Positions 1 through 5,679 of a stretch of 6,178 bases of DNA are shown in pieces. Source of the DNA: an uncultured Burkholderiales bacterium (GTDB taxonomy: Bacteria; Pseudomonadota; Gammaproteobacteria; Burkholderiales; Burkholderiaceae_C). The notes beneath the pieces are model-generated. The model was not told the origin of the DNA. It did not search any database and saw only the letters and a list, made by a program, of their open reading frames with translations. The number at the start of each line of letters is the position of its first letter. Within the stretch, counting starts at the first letter, position 1. The stretch covers positions 1 through 6,178 of the forward strand of contig CAIODE010000551.1 in NCBI GenBank assembly GCA_903856875.1. Reading direction: 5' to 3'. The position numbers were made by a program, and so were the translations under genes.

Positions 1-40
1 GCCACCCGTTTTAGAAATTAGCTTCCGCCCAAAAGATTAA
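1..40 (+). pseudogene. Inverted copy of the tolA 3' end (partial)
   Basis: Read on the plus strand from base 2, these bases encode PPVLEISFRPKD followed by TAA, identical at the nucleotide level to the end of tolA at 214-253. It would converge on the real tolA across the hairpin. It may be a genuine duplicated fragment, the end of a second full tolA copy beyond the edge, or an assembly fold-back. Base identity is certain; biological reality is not. Confidence 0.5.
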
Positions 41-70
41 TTGGGGTCAGAATAAATGGGGTCAGATGAA
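1..70. repeat. Left arm of 70-bp perfect inverted repeat, cut by window edge
   Basis: All 70 bases pair with 184-253. Because identity holds to base 1, the true outer limit of the repeat is outside the window. The outer 40 bases duplicate the tolA 3' end, and the inner 30 carry two GGGGTCAG octamers. Confidence 0.97.
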
Positions 71-213
71 GATTAATTTGGTCAATCAAAGGGGCTAAAG
101 GCTGAGGGGGGCTTCCTCATACTGGGGTACCAGAAATCGTTCAGCCCCCTTTGGTCTTAGTCCCCTTTGATTGGAAATTAATGTTCATCTGACCCCATTT
201 ATTCTGACCCCAA
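41..213. mobile_element. Palindromic non-coding element with paired GGGGTCAG octamers (MITE/REP-like)
   Basis: The 173-bp sequence starts directly after the tolA stop codon and has perfect 30-bp terminal inverted arms (41-70 and 184-213). Each arm has two octamers 15 bp apart: GGGGTCAG at 43-50 and 58-65, CTGACCCC at 189-196 and 204-211. Inside, pairing continues imperfectly: 72-79 with 175-182, 83-94 with 162-173, 95-98 with 157-160 and 107-113 with 143-149, leaving a loop of about 29 nt (114-142). No open reading frame of note is present, so any mobility would depend on a transposase elsewhere. Repeated GGGGTCAG palindromes near REP-associated (IS200-like, Y1) transposase genes are recalled from other Proteobacteria, but that link is unverified here. 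Target-site duplications cannot be assessed because both flanks are copies of tolA. Confidence 0.6.
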
Positions 214-253
214 TTAATCTTTTGGGCGGAAGCTAATTTCTAAAACGGGTGGC
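184..253. repeat. Right arm of 70-bp perfect inverted repeat
   Basis: This segment is the exact reverse complement of 1-70. Its outer 40 bases (214-253) are the tolA 3' end including the TAA stop; its inner 30 bases (184-213) are the arm of the palindromic element, with two CTGACCCC octamers. Confidence 0.97.
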
Positions 254-1188
254 ACACGGCCATCTTCGTCTCGGGGCAGGGTGGCGGTTTTGTCGATGGC
301 TTTGAGGACCGCCTCGTCCCATGCTTTGTTGCCACTGCTCAACAAGAGTTTGCGGCTGATGATGGTGCCGTCTGGCGATGTGCGAACTTCAACTTCGGCT
401 TTGGGGTTGCCAGCTACATCTTCAGTGAAAGTGATGTTGGGCTTGATGCGAGCGCGAATGCGGCCGGCATAACTGGGTGATGCGCCAGACGATTTCAAGG
501 CGGTACCTCTTGAATTTTCATCACCAGAAGCACCGGCCATGCCTTGCATGCGCTTTAAGTTTTCATTGCGAAGCGCATCGGCACGCTTTTCTTCAGCGGC
601 TGCTTTCTTGGCGTCTTCTTTGGCTTTGGCGGCAGCAACTTCCTTCTTCAAGGACTCTTCTTTTTTCTTCTTCTCGAGCTCCTTGGTCTTTTCCTTTTCT
701 TTCTCTTTGGCCTTCTCTTTTTCCTTCTCTTTGTCTAATTTTTCTTTCTCGAGCTTGTCTTTCTCAAGTTTCTTTTTCTTTTCTAAGTCAGCTTCTTTCT
801 TCTCTAGAAGCTTCTGCTCTTTTTCTTTTTTCAGTGCAATGTCGGCAGCTTCTCGCTCGGCCGCGGCGTTGACTTTGGGAGGCGCAGGGGGTGTAGGCTT
901 GGGCTCTGGTTTGGGTTCAGGTTTAGGCTCTACCGCCTTCACAGGTTCTGGTGGCTGCACAGGCTGGGGCGGTGTCGGCTCTGGCTCATTGGCCGCAGGT
1001 GCAGCCTCAAGAGGCACGTCAGACCACAACTCTGCCGACGCTGACAAAGTGTTGGGCTGGGTTTTCCACTGCACGCCCCAGGTGAGGGCAAGCAACAAGA
1101 GAAAGTGCATGAACAATGCGAACGACATGGAACGACCCCATCCACCTGTCGGTGGTGGTGCAAATTCCTTGTGGGTGCTGGCGTTCAT
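214..1188 (-). CDS. tolA: Tol-Pal system protein TolA
   Basis: The 324-residue protein spans the periplasm, linking the TolQR motor to TolB/Pal at the outer membrane. An N-terminal cytoplasmic segment with FAPPP (9-13) precedes one membrane helix at about 21-40 (MSFALFMHFLLLLALTWGVQ). A Pro-rich stretch (about 62-104) contains three EPKP repeats. A long Lys/Glu/Ala-rich region (about 108-207), including alternating KE at 153-167, is predicted to be an extended helix or coiled coil. The C-terminal TolA/TonB-like domain (about 236-324) has YAGRIRARIKPNITF, SPDGTIISRKLL and WDEAVLKAI, and ends ISFRPKD. The start is chosen because FAPPP precedes the helix, as in other betaproteobacterial TolA proteins; the upstream ribosome binding site is weak. 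The stop codon directly abuts a palindromic element, and the last 13 codons occur again, inverted, at 1-40. The protein looks full length. Confidence 0.95.
   Translation of the reverse strand: MNASTHKEFAPPPTGGWGRSMSFALFMHFLLLLALTWGVQWKTQPNTLSASAELWSDVPLEAAPAANEPEPTPPQPVQPPEPVKAVEPKPEPKPEPKPTPPAPPKVNAAAEREAADIALKKEKEQKLLEKKEADLEKKKKLEKDKLEKEKLDKEKEKEKAKEKEKEKTKELEKKKKEESLKKEVAAAKAKEDAKKAAAEEKRADALRNENLKRMQGMAGASGDENSRGTALKSSGASPSYAGRIRARIKPNITFTEDVAGNPKAEVEVRTSPDGTIISRKLLLSSGNKAWDEAVLKAIDKTATLPRDEDGRVPPVLEISFRPKD
679..729 (-). repeat. Lys/Glu alternating low-complexity tract in tolA
   Basis: About 17 codons (TolA residues 154-170) alternate mainly GAR and AAR, giving a purine-only tract on the coding strand apart from a few bases. 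It lies in the periplasm-spanning helical region, which varies in length between species. Confidence 0.75.
895..930 (-). repeat. Three EPKP 12-bp repeats in tolA
   Basis: Three consecutive 12-bp units each encode Glu-Pro-Lys-Pro (TolA residues 87-98). The units differ at synonymous third positions, so the repeat is old or under amino-acid selection rather than a fresh slippage product. Confidence 0.8.
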
Positions 1189-1263
1189 GTCTTGAAAAAA
1201 TGGCTTCAGAGCTTTGGGAAATTCGAAGTAATGTGATTCAAATCAGTACGTATGAGCATCACA
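1189..1263. other. tolR-tolA intergenic spacer
   Basis: These 75 nt form the longest gap between genes in the operon. On the minus strand they contain a small imperfect palindrome (TGATT, 2 nt, AATCA) and end in a T-rich stretch before the tolA ATG with only a poor Shine-Dalgarno match (CAAG). No convincing -35/-10 pair or terminator is visible. Confidence 0.5.
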
Positions 1264-1683
1264 TCAAGGTGCAAGCTGCACTGAAAGACCGACCCGTTGA
1301 ATGCCTGCGCGCTGCAAGGTGTCCATGACCTTGACCACCATTTCATATTTGACATTCCGATCTGCACTGATGACAACCGCAGAACTTGTCTGACCTGTTT
1401 GAGCCAATTGAACTGAGTTGGCCAAGCTGTCAAAGTTTATTTTTGAGGTTTTGGCATCGTTCACCATTTCAAGACTTCCGTCTTTCTGAACCACAATTTG
1501 AATCACTTGATCTGGTTGCTTGGCAGCTTTGCCCACACTGGGCAAGTCAATCACGCTGGGGGTGATCATGGGCGCAGTGACCATGAAAATGATGAGAAGA
1601 ACCAACATCACATCGATGAAGGGCACCATGTTGATTTCATTGATGGTGCGACGGCCGCGGCCGCGAGAGGAAACAGCAGGCAT
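1264..1683 (-). CDS. tolR: Tol-Pal system protein TolR
   Basis: The 139-residue ExbD/TolR-family protein is the partner of TolQ in the proton-driven motor that energises TolA. It has a short basic cytoplasmic N-terminus (SSRGRGRRTINEIN), one membrane helix at about residues 19-38 within NMVPFIDVMLVLLIIFM, and a periplasmic domain to the end. Asp24 in the helix is the proton-carrying acid conserved in the family. The periplasmic part ends in the typical VISADRNVKYEMVVKVMDTL segment (about 108-127). The AGGGAG at 1691-1696 lies 7 nt before the ATG and is the clearest ribosome binding site in the tol part. The gene follows tolQ by 18 nt. The assignment to TolR rather than ExbD rests on its position between tolQ and tolA. 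Confidence 0.96.
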   Translation of the reverse strand: MPAVSSRGRGRRTINEINMVPFIDVMLVLLIIFMVTAPMITPSVIDLPSVGKAAKQPDQVIQIVVQKDGSLEMVNDAKTSKINFDSLANSVQLAQTGQTSSAVVISADRNVKYEMVVKVMDTLQRAGIQRVGLSVQLAP

Positions 1684-1701
1684 GTGGGTGCTCCCTGAAA
1701 A

Positions 1702-2433
1702 TCAGTGACCTGAAGCTGAAAAACCAGTGCTGGCAGGGTTGACGCCACCTGAGCCTGCAGAGCCACCTAAACTTCTTTGCAAAATGTTGGAAAACTCTTC
1801 GATGAATGTTTCCAATTTGATTGCAATGCGGTCAATGTCGCGCGCAAAACGGTTGTATGCCACCACGGCAGGAATGGCCGCAAAAAGGCCGATGGCGGTG
1901 GCCACCAAAGCCTCTGCAATACCGGGCGCCACAGTTGCCAAGGTGACTTGTTGCATGCTGGCCAAGCCTGTGAACGCATGCATGATGCCCCAGACGGTGC
2001 CAAACAAACCGACATAGGGAGAAACAGAACCCACAGAGGCCAGGAAAGACAACTGCGCCTCTGCCACATCCATCTCGCGCTGGAAACTGGCGCGCATGGC
2101 ACGGCGCGCACCATCTAACAGAGTGCCTGTATCGGAAATTCGACGTTCGCGCAGTTTTTGATACTCGCGCATGCCGCTTGCAAAAATGCGCTCCATGGGC
2201 CCAGACAATTTTGAGTTTTGAACTGCGGCAGAAAACAAATCGTTCAAGCTGATGCCTGACCAAAACTGCTGCTCAAACTCTTCATTCAAAGTTTGAATGC
2301 GTTTGATGGCGGTGAGCTTGCTCACAATGGCCGCCCAGCTGGAAATTGAAATGGCCATCAAAATGACCATGACCAGTTGCACCACAAAGCTGGCATGCAA
2401 CACAAGTTGAATGATGGACATGTCTTGGTTCAT
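1702..2433 (-). CDS. tolQ: Tol-Pal system inner-membrane protein TolQ
   Basis: This 243-residue protein is a MotA/TolQ/ExbB-type proton-channel subunit. With TolR it uses the proton motive force to energise TolA, which drives outer-membrane constriction at the division site. Three membrane segments are visible: about residues 10-36, 130-152 and 170-193. The family core VGSVSPYVGLFGTVWGIM (134-151) and the run TVAPGIAEALVATAIGLFAAIPA (167-189) form the second and third helices and line the channel. A cytoplasmic loop (about 40-128) carries the charged GMREYQKLRERR stretch. The C-terminus is a short Gly/Ser-rich tail. The start at 2433 overlaps the ybgC stop and has GGAAG 7 nt upstream (2441-2445); Met5 is a possible but less likely alternative start. 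The neighbours ybgC, tolR and tolA distinguish it from exbB. Confidence 0.96.
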   Translation of the reverse strand: MNQDMSIIQLVLHASFVVQLVMVILMAISISSWAAIVSKLTAIKRIQTLNEEFEQQFWSGISLNDLFSAAVQNSKLSGPMERIFASGMREYQKLRERRISDTGTLLDGARRAMRASFQREMDVAEAQLSFLASVGSVSPYVGLFGTVWGIMHAFTGLASMQQVTLATVAPGIAEALVATAIGLFAAIPAVVAYNRFARDIDRIAIKLETFIEEFSNILQRSLGGSAGSGGVNPASTGFSASGH

Positions 2434-2840
2434 TGAAGTGCTTCCAAAATTTTGACCGGAATGCGGCCGGGTTTGAGGGTTTGGCTGTCGACCCAGCCAA
2501 TTCGGATCGTGCCTTCAGCCAGCAATTTGCGTTCATTGTTCGTCGTCAGCCACGCTTGTTGCGACAGCACCAAGCTGGCACGGCCAGCTTCAGCAGTTTG
2601 AGCTGTGACTTCTAGCAAATCGTCTAAGCGGGCAGGTGAGTAATATTTAATTTGAGTTTCACTGACCACAAACATACCGCCACACTCATCTTTCAATGAG
2701 TGTTGCTCAATGCCCAGGGAGCGCAACCATTCGGTGCGCGCTCGTTCAAAAAATTTCAAATAGTTGGCGTAAAAAACAATGCCACCGGCATCGGTATCTT
2801 CCCAGTAAATTCTGATGGGAAATTGGTAGACGGGTTTCAT
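2430..2840 (-). CDS. ybgC: Tol-Pal-associated acyl-CoA thioesterase YbgC
   Basis: The 136-residue protein is a single hotdog-fold thioesterase of the 4-hydroxybenzoyl-CoA thioesterase/YbgC family, which hydrolyses acyl-CoA or acyl-ACP in the cytoplasm and is classically the first gene of the tol-pal cluster. The signature is at the N-terminus: [18 protein letters not shown] (10-27), with Asp17 as the likely catalytic residue, followed by the helix [16 protein letters not shown] second typical strand is [17 protein letters not shown]. Length and start match the family. No Shine-Dalgarno sequence is evident just before the ATG (only a GAGG about 16 nt away), so translation probably relies on the 4-bp ATGA overlap with nusB. 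The stop overlaps the tolQ start by 4 bp. The physiological substrate is not known from sequence; a phospholipid-related role has been proposed for the family. Confidence 0.94.
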   Translation of the reverse strand: MKPVYQFPIRIYWEDTDAGGIVFYANYLKFFERARTEWLRSLGIEQHSLKDECGGMFVVSETQIKYYSPARLDDLLEVTAQTAEAGRASLVLSQQAWLTTNNERKLLAEGTIRIGWVDSQTLKPGRIPVKILEALQ

Positions 2841-3346
2841 GCGCGTGCGCGGCCAGCCTCGCGGTCGGCTTGAACTTCATGCGCTCGCAGTTGAGGCGCT
2901 AGGCCTTCCAATACAGCGTTCACATATTTGTGACCATCGGTGCCACCAAATTCCTTGGCCAATTCAATGCACTCATTCAAGCTGACACGCCAAGGCACAT
3001 CGAGACAATGTTTCATCTCAAAAACGCCAATCCACATGACGGCGCGTTCGACGGGAGAAATTTCAGCCATGCTGCGATCAAGTAATGGCAAAATAAGTTT
3101 GTCTAAGTCTGCAGCCTGCTCAGAGCAGCCATACAAAAGCGCATCGTAATGTGCTGAGTCGGCTTTGTGAAAGCCAGATAAATCGCGTGTAAACAAGTCG
3201 ATGTCTGCGGCTTCGTTTTTGCCCACTAAAACTTGGTACAAGGCTTGCAAAGCAAACTCACGAGCGCGACTGCGGGCAGACTTGCTGGCAGATTTGCCTG
3301 GTTTGCGACCGGCTGGTTTGCTGCTTTTTTCAGGCAACTCGCTCAT
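2837..3346 (-). CDS. nusB: Transcription antitermination protein NusB
   Basis: This 169-residue all-alpha RNA-binding protein forms a heterodimer with NusE (ribosomal protein S10) and binds boxA RNA in rRNA operons, helping RNA polymerase pass terminators. Diagnostic segments are [15 protein letters not shown] (24-38), [17 protein letters not shown] (95-111) and [13 protein letters not shown] (121-133), followed by [18 protein letters not shown] Lys/Ser/Arg-rich N-terminal extension of about 23 residues precedes the core and is probably disordered. A GAGGAA motif at 3352-3357 sits 5 nt before the ATG, inside the end of ribH. The gene overlaps ribH by 4 bp upstream and ybgC by 4 bp downstream, which suggests translational coupling on both sides. 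The ribH-nusB pairing is widespread in bacteria; the continuation into ybgC-tol is less standard. Confidence 0.97.
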   Translation of the reverse strand: MSELPEKSSKPAGRKPGKSASKSARSRAREFALQALYQVLVGKNEAADIDLFTRDLSGFHKADSAHYDALLYGCSEQAADLDKLILPLLDRSMAEISPVERAVMWIGVFEMKHCLDVPWRVSLNECIELAKEFGGTDGHKYVNAVLEGLAPQLRAHEVQADREAGRARA

Positions 3347-3837
3347 GCCAATTCCTCATCTTCCAAGTCGTCTTCGCCTAAAGACAGGTCTTCCATGAGC
3401 ATGGCCATTTCAACTGCCACCCGAGCAGCATCACGGCCTTTTTCAGTTTGACGCGCAATGGCTTGTTCCAAATTCTCGGTGGTCAAAATGGCGTTGGCAA
3501 TGGGTACGTTGTAATCAAGCGAAATGCGGCTAACGCCTGCACCCGATTCATTGGCCACCAATTCGAAGTGGTAGGTTTCGCCGCGAATGATGCAGCCCAA
3601 AGCCACCAGGGCGTCGTATTCGCCGCGCTCAGCCATGGCTTGCAATGCAATGGGCACTTCCAATGCGCCAGGCACCAGCACATGGTCGATGTCATGAACA
3701 CCCAGAGCTTCTAATTCTTGAATGCAAGCCACTGCCAAGGCATTGGTGATGTCTTCGTTGAAGCGTGCTTGCACGATGCCGATGTGCAGACCCAAACCGT
3801 CTAACTCTTGTTCAATACCTTTGTCTGCGCCTTGCAT
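3343..3837 (-). CDS. ribH: 6,7-dimethyl-8-ribityllumazine synthase
   Basis: The 164-residue enzyme condenses 5-amino-6-ribitylamino-uracil with 3,4-dihydroxy-2-butanone 4-phosphate to give lumazine, joining the RibD branch to the product of the ribBX gene just upstream. Family marks are QARFNEDI (23-30), [11 protein letters not shown] (55-65, phosphate and ribityl binding), [12 protein letters not shown] (81-92, including the histidine at 90 expected to act in catalysis) and [11 protein letters not shown] (112-122). Length is normal apart from an acidic C-terminal tail (about residues 149-163). Such enzymes assemble into pentamers or 60-subunit shells in the cytoplasm. An AAGGAA motif at 3843-3848, overlapping the ribBX stop, lies 5 nt before the ATG. 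Only 2 nt separate the two genes. The stop overlaps the nusB start in an ATGA arrangement. Confidence 0.97.
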   Translation of the reverse strand: MQGADKGIEQELDGLGLHIGIVQARFNEDITNALAVACIQELEALGVHDIDHVLVPGALEVPIALQAMAERGEYDALVALGCIIRGETYHFELVANESGAGVSRISLDYNVPIANAILTTENLEQAIARQTEKGRDAARVAVEMAMLMEDLSLGEDDLEDEELA

Positions 3838-3839
3838 AT

Positions 3840-4973
3840 TTATTCCTTAGGGATGTAACCAGTGACTTCAACGCCATAGCCCGCCATGCTAGGCATGCGT
3901 CGGGGTTGGCCCATCAGTTTCATTTTTTGAACGCCGCACTCGCGCACAATTTGCACGCCCACGCCGTAGGTGCGCAAATCCATTTTGCTTCTGTTGGGCG
4001 CTTGAGCCGAGCGTGCGCGGCCTTCAAACTGCGCTAGCAATTGTTCTGCACTTTCGCCGCAGTTGAGCAGCACCGCGACACCGTGGCCTTGCTTGTTAAT
4101 GTAGTTTAAGCTGTTTTCCAAGCTCCAAGAATGCATGCTGCGGCCAACTTCAAGCACATCAAATACAGACAAAGGCTCATGCACGCGAACTGGCACTTCG
4201 GCATCGGCATGCCATTTGCCTTTGACCAGTGCCAAGTGCAAAGATTGGCTAGGCTTATCTTTGAAAGCATGGGCTGTGAATTCACCGTGTGCAGTTTGCA
4301 GCACACGGGTGCCGACTTTTTCAACCAATGACTCGGTGCGATTGCGGTATTCAATGAGGTCGGCAATGGTGCCAATTTTGAGGCCGTGCTCTGCTGCAAA
4401 AATTTGCAGGTCGGGCAAGCGCGCCATGGTGCCATCGTCTTTCATGATTTCGCAAATCACAGAAGAGGGACTGCACCCAGCCAAAATGCCCAGGTCGCAA
4501 CCGGCTTCTGTGTGACCTGCACGCATTAGCACGCCACCCTCCACGGCTTGCAAAGGGAAGATGTGGCCCGGTTGTACCAAGTCATTGGCGGTGGCATTGG
4601 CGGCCACAGCAGCTTTAACGGTCAATGCGCGATCAGCGGCAGAAATGCCTGTGGTCACACCTTCGGCAGCTTCAATAGAAACAGTAAAAGCGGTGCTGTA
4701 AACAGTGCCGTTGCTTGAAGCCATCGGAGGCAATTTCAAATGCTCGCAACGTTCACGGGTGAGTGTGAGACAAATGAGGCCTCGACCATAACGAGCCATA
4801 AAGTTAATGGCTTCAGCGGAGACGTGGTCTGAAGCAATGAGTAAATCGCCTTCGTTCTCACGGTCTTCATCGTCCACCATGATCACGATGCGACCGGCGC
4901 GCAAGTCTGCAACGATGTCTTCAACAGGGGAAATTTGTACAGGCGTCAAGGGACGGCCAGAATTCGTCGTCAT
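3840..4973 (-). CDS. ribBX: 3,4-dihydroxy-2-butanone 4-phosphate synthase with degenerate GTP cyclohydrolase II-like domain (RibBX type)
   Basis: This 377-residue fusion supplies the four-carbon unit of riboflavin from ribulose 5-phosphate. Residues about 15-212 are a complete RibB domain: [11 protein letters not shown] (33-43) carries the acidic metal/substrate residues, TAFTVS (94-99) and [11 protein letters not shown] (105-115) form the substrate region, and GHTEAG (153-158) holds the catalytic histidine. Residues about 220-377 align with RibA, but the zinc and GTP motifs are gone. Where active RibA has RVHSECLTGD followed by a Cys-x-Cys pair, this protein reads [13 protein letters not shown] (263-275) then [10 protein letters not shown], with no cysteine. 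The later segment [18 protein letters not shown] keeps the fold-type pattern. This is the RibBX architecture known in Proteobacteria, so GTP cyclohydrolase II activity is unlikely and a separate ribA is predicted. Automatic annotation would probably call it ribBA. The start at 4973 is preferred over an upstream in-frame ATG at 5069 because that extension lies inside ribE and a GAAAGAAG motif precedes 4973. Confidence 0.93.
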   Translation of the reverse strand: MTTNSGRPLTPVQISPVEDIVADLRAGRIVIMVDDEDRENEGDLLIASDHVSAEAINFMARYGRGLICLTLTRERCEHLKLPPMASSNGTVYSTAFTVSIEAAEGVTTGISAADRALTVKAAVAANATANDLVQPGHIFPLQAVEGGVLMRAGHTEAGCDLGILAGCSPSSVICEIMKDDGTMARLPDLQIFAAEHGLKIGTIADLIEYRNRTESLVEKVGTRVLQTAHGEFTAHAFKDKPSQSLHLALVKGKWHADAEVPVRVHEPLSVFDVLEVGRSMHSWSLENSLNYINKQGHGVAVLLNCGESAEQLLAQFEGRARSAQAPNRSKMDLRTYGVGVQIVRECGVQKMKLMGQPRRMPSMAGYGVEVTGYIPKE

Positions 4974-4977
4974 GTCA

Positions 4978-4985
4978 CTTCTTTC
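4978..4985 (-). promoter_or_regulatory. Ribosome binding site for ribBX
   Basis: GAAAGAAG read on the minus strand, 4 nt before the ATG at 4973 and overlapping the ribE stop codon. It decides the ribBX start in favour of the protein beginning MTTNSGRP. It is a moderate match to the AAGGAG consensus. Confidence 0.55.
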
Positions 4986-5649
4986 AAGATGGGGCATGGG
5001 CAGAAAAAGCCGATGCTGCAGAGTTGGCCGATGCATCGTTGTTGAGCATGCGCTCGACATAACGTGCAATCAAATCAATTTCTAAATTAACGGCGCTGCC
5101 TTTTTGCAAAGTGCCCAGCGCAGTGTTGTCCACAGTGTGGGGAATGAGGTTGATGCTGAACTCGCAACCGGCACTTGAATCTGCCACGTTGTTCACGGTG
5201 AGGCTGACCCCATTGACCGTGATCGAGCCTTTGTAAGCCAAATATTTACCCATGCTAACAGGGGCTTGAATGCGCAGTTCCCAGCTTTCGCCGACCTGTG
5301 CAAAGTGAGTCACATGGCCAATGCCATCGACATGGCCCGACACAATGTGGCCACCCAAACGATCGTGCGCGCGCAAGGCTTTTTCCAGGTTCACTTTGCT
5401 GAGCTTGTCGAGGCCGCTGGTTTTGTCGAGTGACTCGGCTGAGATGTCGATGGTGAATTGTTGGGCCGCTAAGTCGAATGAAGTGACGGTCATGCAGGCG
5501 CCGTTGATGGCAATGCTGTCACCCAAGCCAACATCGTCCAGGTACCCAGCGGGTACCTCGAGCGTGAGTCGCTTGCCATGGCTTAAAGAGCTGCCCAGGT
5601 CGTGGAGGGCGGCGATACGCCCCACGCCGGTGATGATTCCGGTAAACAT
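4984..5649 (-). CDS. ribE: Riboflavin synthase, alpha subunit
   Basis: The 221-residue protein catalyses the last step of riboflavin synthesis, the dismutation of two 6,7-dimethyl-8-ribityllumazine molecules into riboflavin and a pyrimidine that is recycled. It shows the two tandem lumazine-binding barrels of the family. The first covers about residues 1-97, with [12 protein letters not shown] at the N-terminus and [13 protein letters not shown] at 43-55. The second covers about 98-200, with [13 protein letters not shown] at 99-111 and [12 protein letters not shown] at 141-152, then [11 protein letters not shown] at 166-176. The last 18 or so residues are an Ala/Ser-rich tail with no expected function. 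The start is fixed by MFTG, the near-invariant family N-terminus. No Shine-Dalgarno-like sequence is visible in the 30 nt after ribD, so initiation may depend on coupling. The stop lies 10 nt before the next ATG. The gene is called ribC in some organisms. Confidence 0.96.
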   Translation of the reverse strand: MFTGIITGVGRIAALHDLGSSLSHGKRLTLEVPAGYLDDVGLGDSIAINGACMTVTSFDLAAQQFTIDISAESLDKTSGLDKLSKVNLEKALRAHDRLGGHIVSGHVDGIGHVTHFAQVGESWELRIQAPVSMGKYLAYKGSITVNGVSLTVNNVADSSAGCEFSINLIPHTVDNTALGTLQKGSAVNLEIDLIARYVERMLNNDASANSAASAFSAHAPS

Positions 5650-5679
5650 GGCGCGTATTTTCGCAGGGATTGGGCCTGT

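Noticed and set aside
43..211. CRISPR-like array from the repeated GGGGTCAG units
   Set aside because: The units are only 8 bp, arranged as inverted pairs with 7-bp spacers, and total four exact copies; this is a palindromic element, not an array.
1..213. Intrinsic terminator for the tol operon
   Set aside because: The stem is far longer than a typical terminator hairpin, is interrupted inside, and is not followed by a U-run in the transcription direction.
539..1195. Long plus-strand open frame (218 codons) rich in Ser and Phe
   Set aside because: It is the antisense shadow of the Lys/Glu-rich tolA region: GAR/AAR codons read backwards give TTC/TCT/TTT runs. It resembles no family and lacks a ribosome binding site.
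1189..1263. Internal promoter for tolA
   Set aside because: TTGAAT on the minus strand resembles a -35 box, but no acceptable -10 hexamer follows at 16-18 nt.
1832..2263. 143-codon open frame on the minus strand inside tolQ
   Set aside because: It overlaps the conserved TolQ frame and has low-complexity His/Cys/Arg-rich sequence typical of an out-of-frame shadow.
4974..4983. Possible FMN riboswitch before ribBX
   Set aside because: Only 10 nt separate ribE from ribBX, and none of the conserved FMN aptamer elements (for example AGGGTGAA-like segments) is seen upstream. It may exist before ribD, outside the window.
4974..5069. N-terminal extension of ribBX by 32 residues to an upstream ATG
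   Set aside because: The extension lies wholly over the 3' end of ribE, shows no RibB homology, and a better start with a ribosome binding site exists at 4973.
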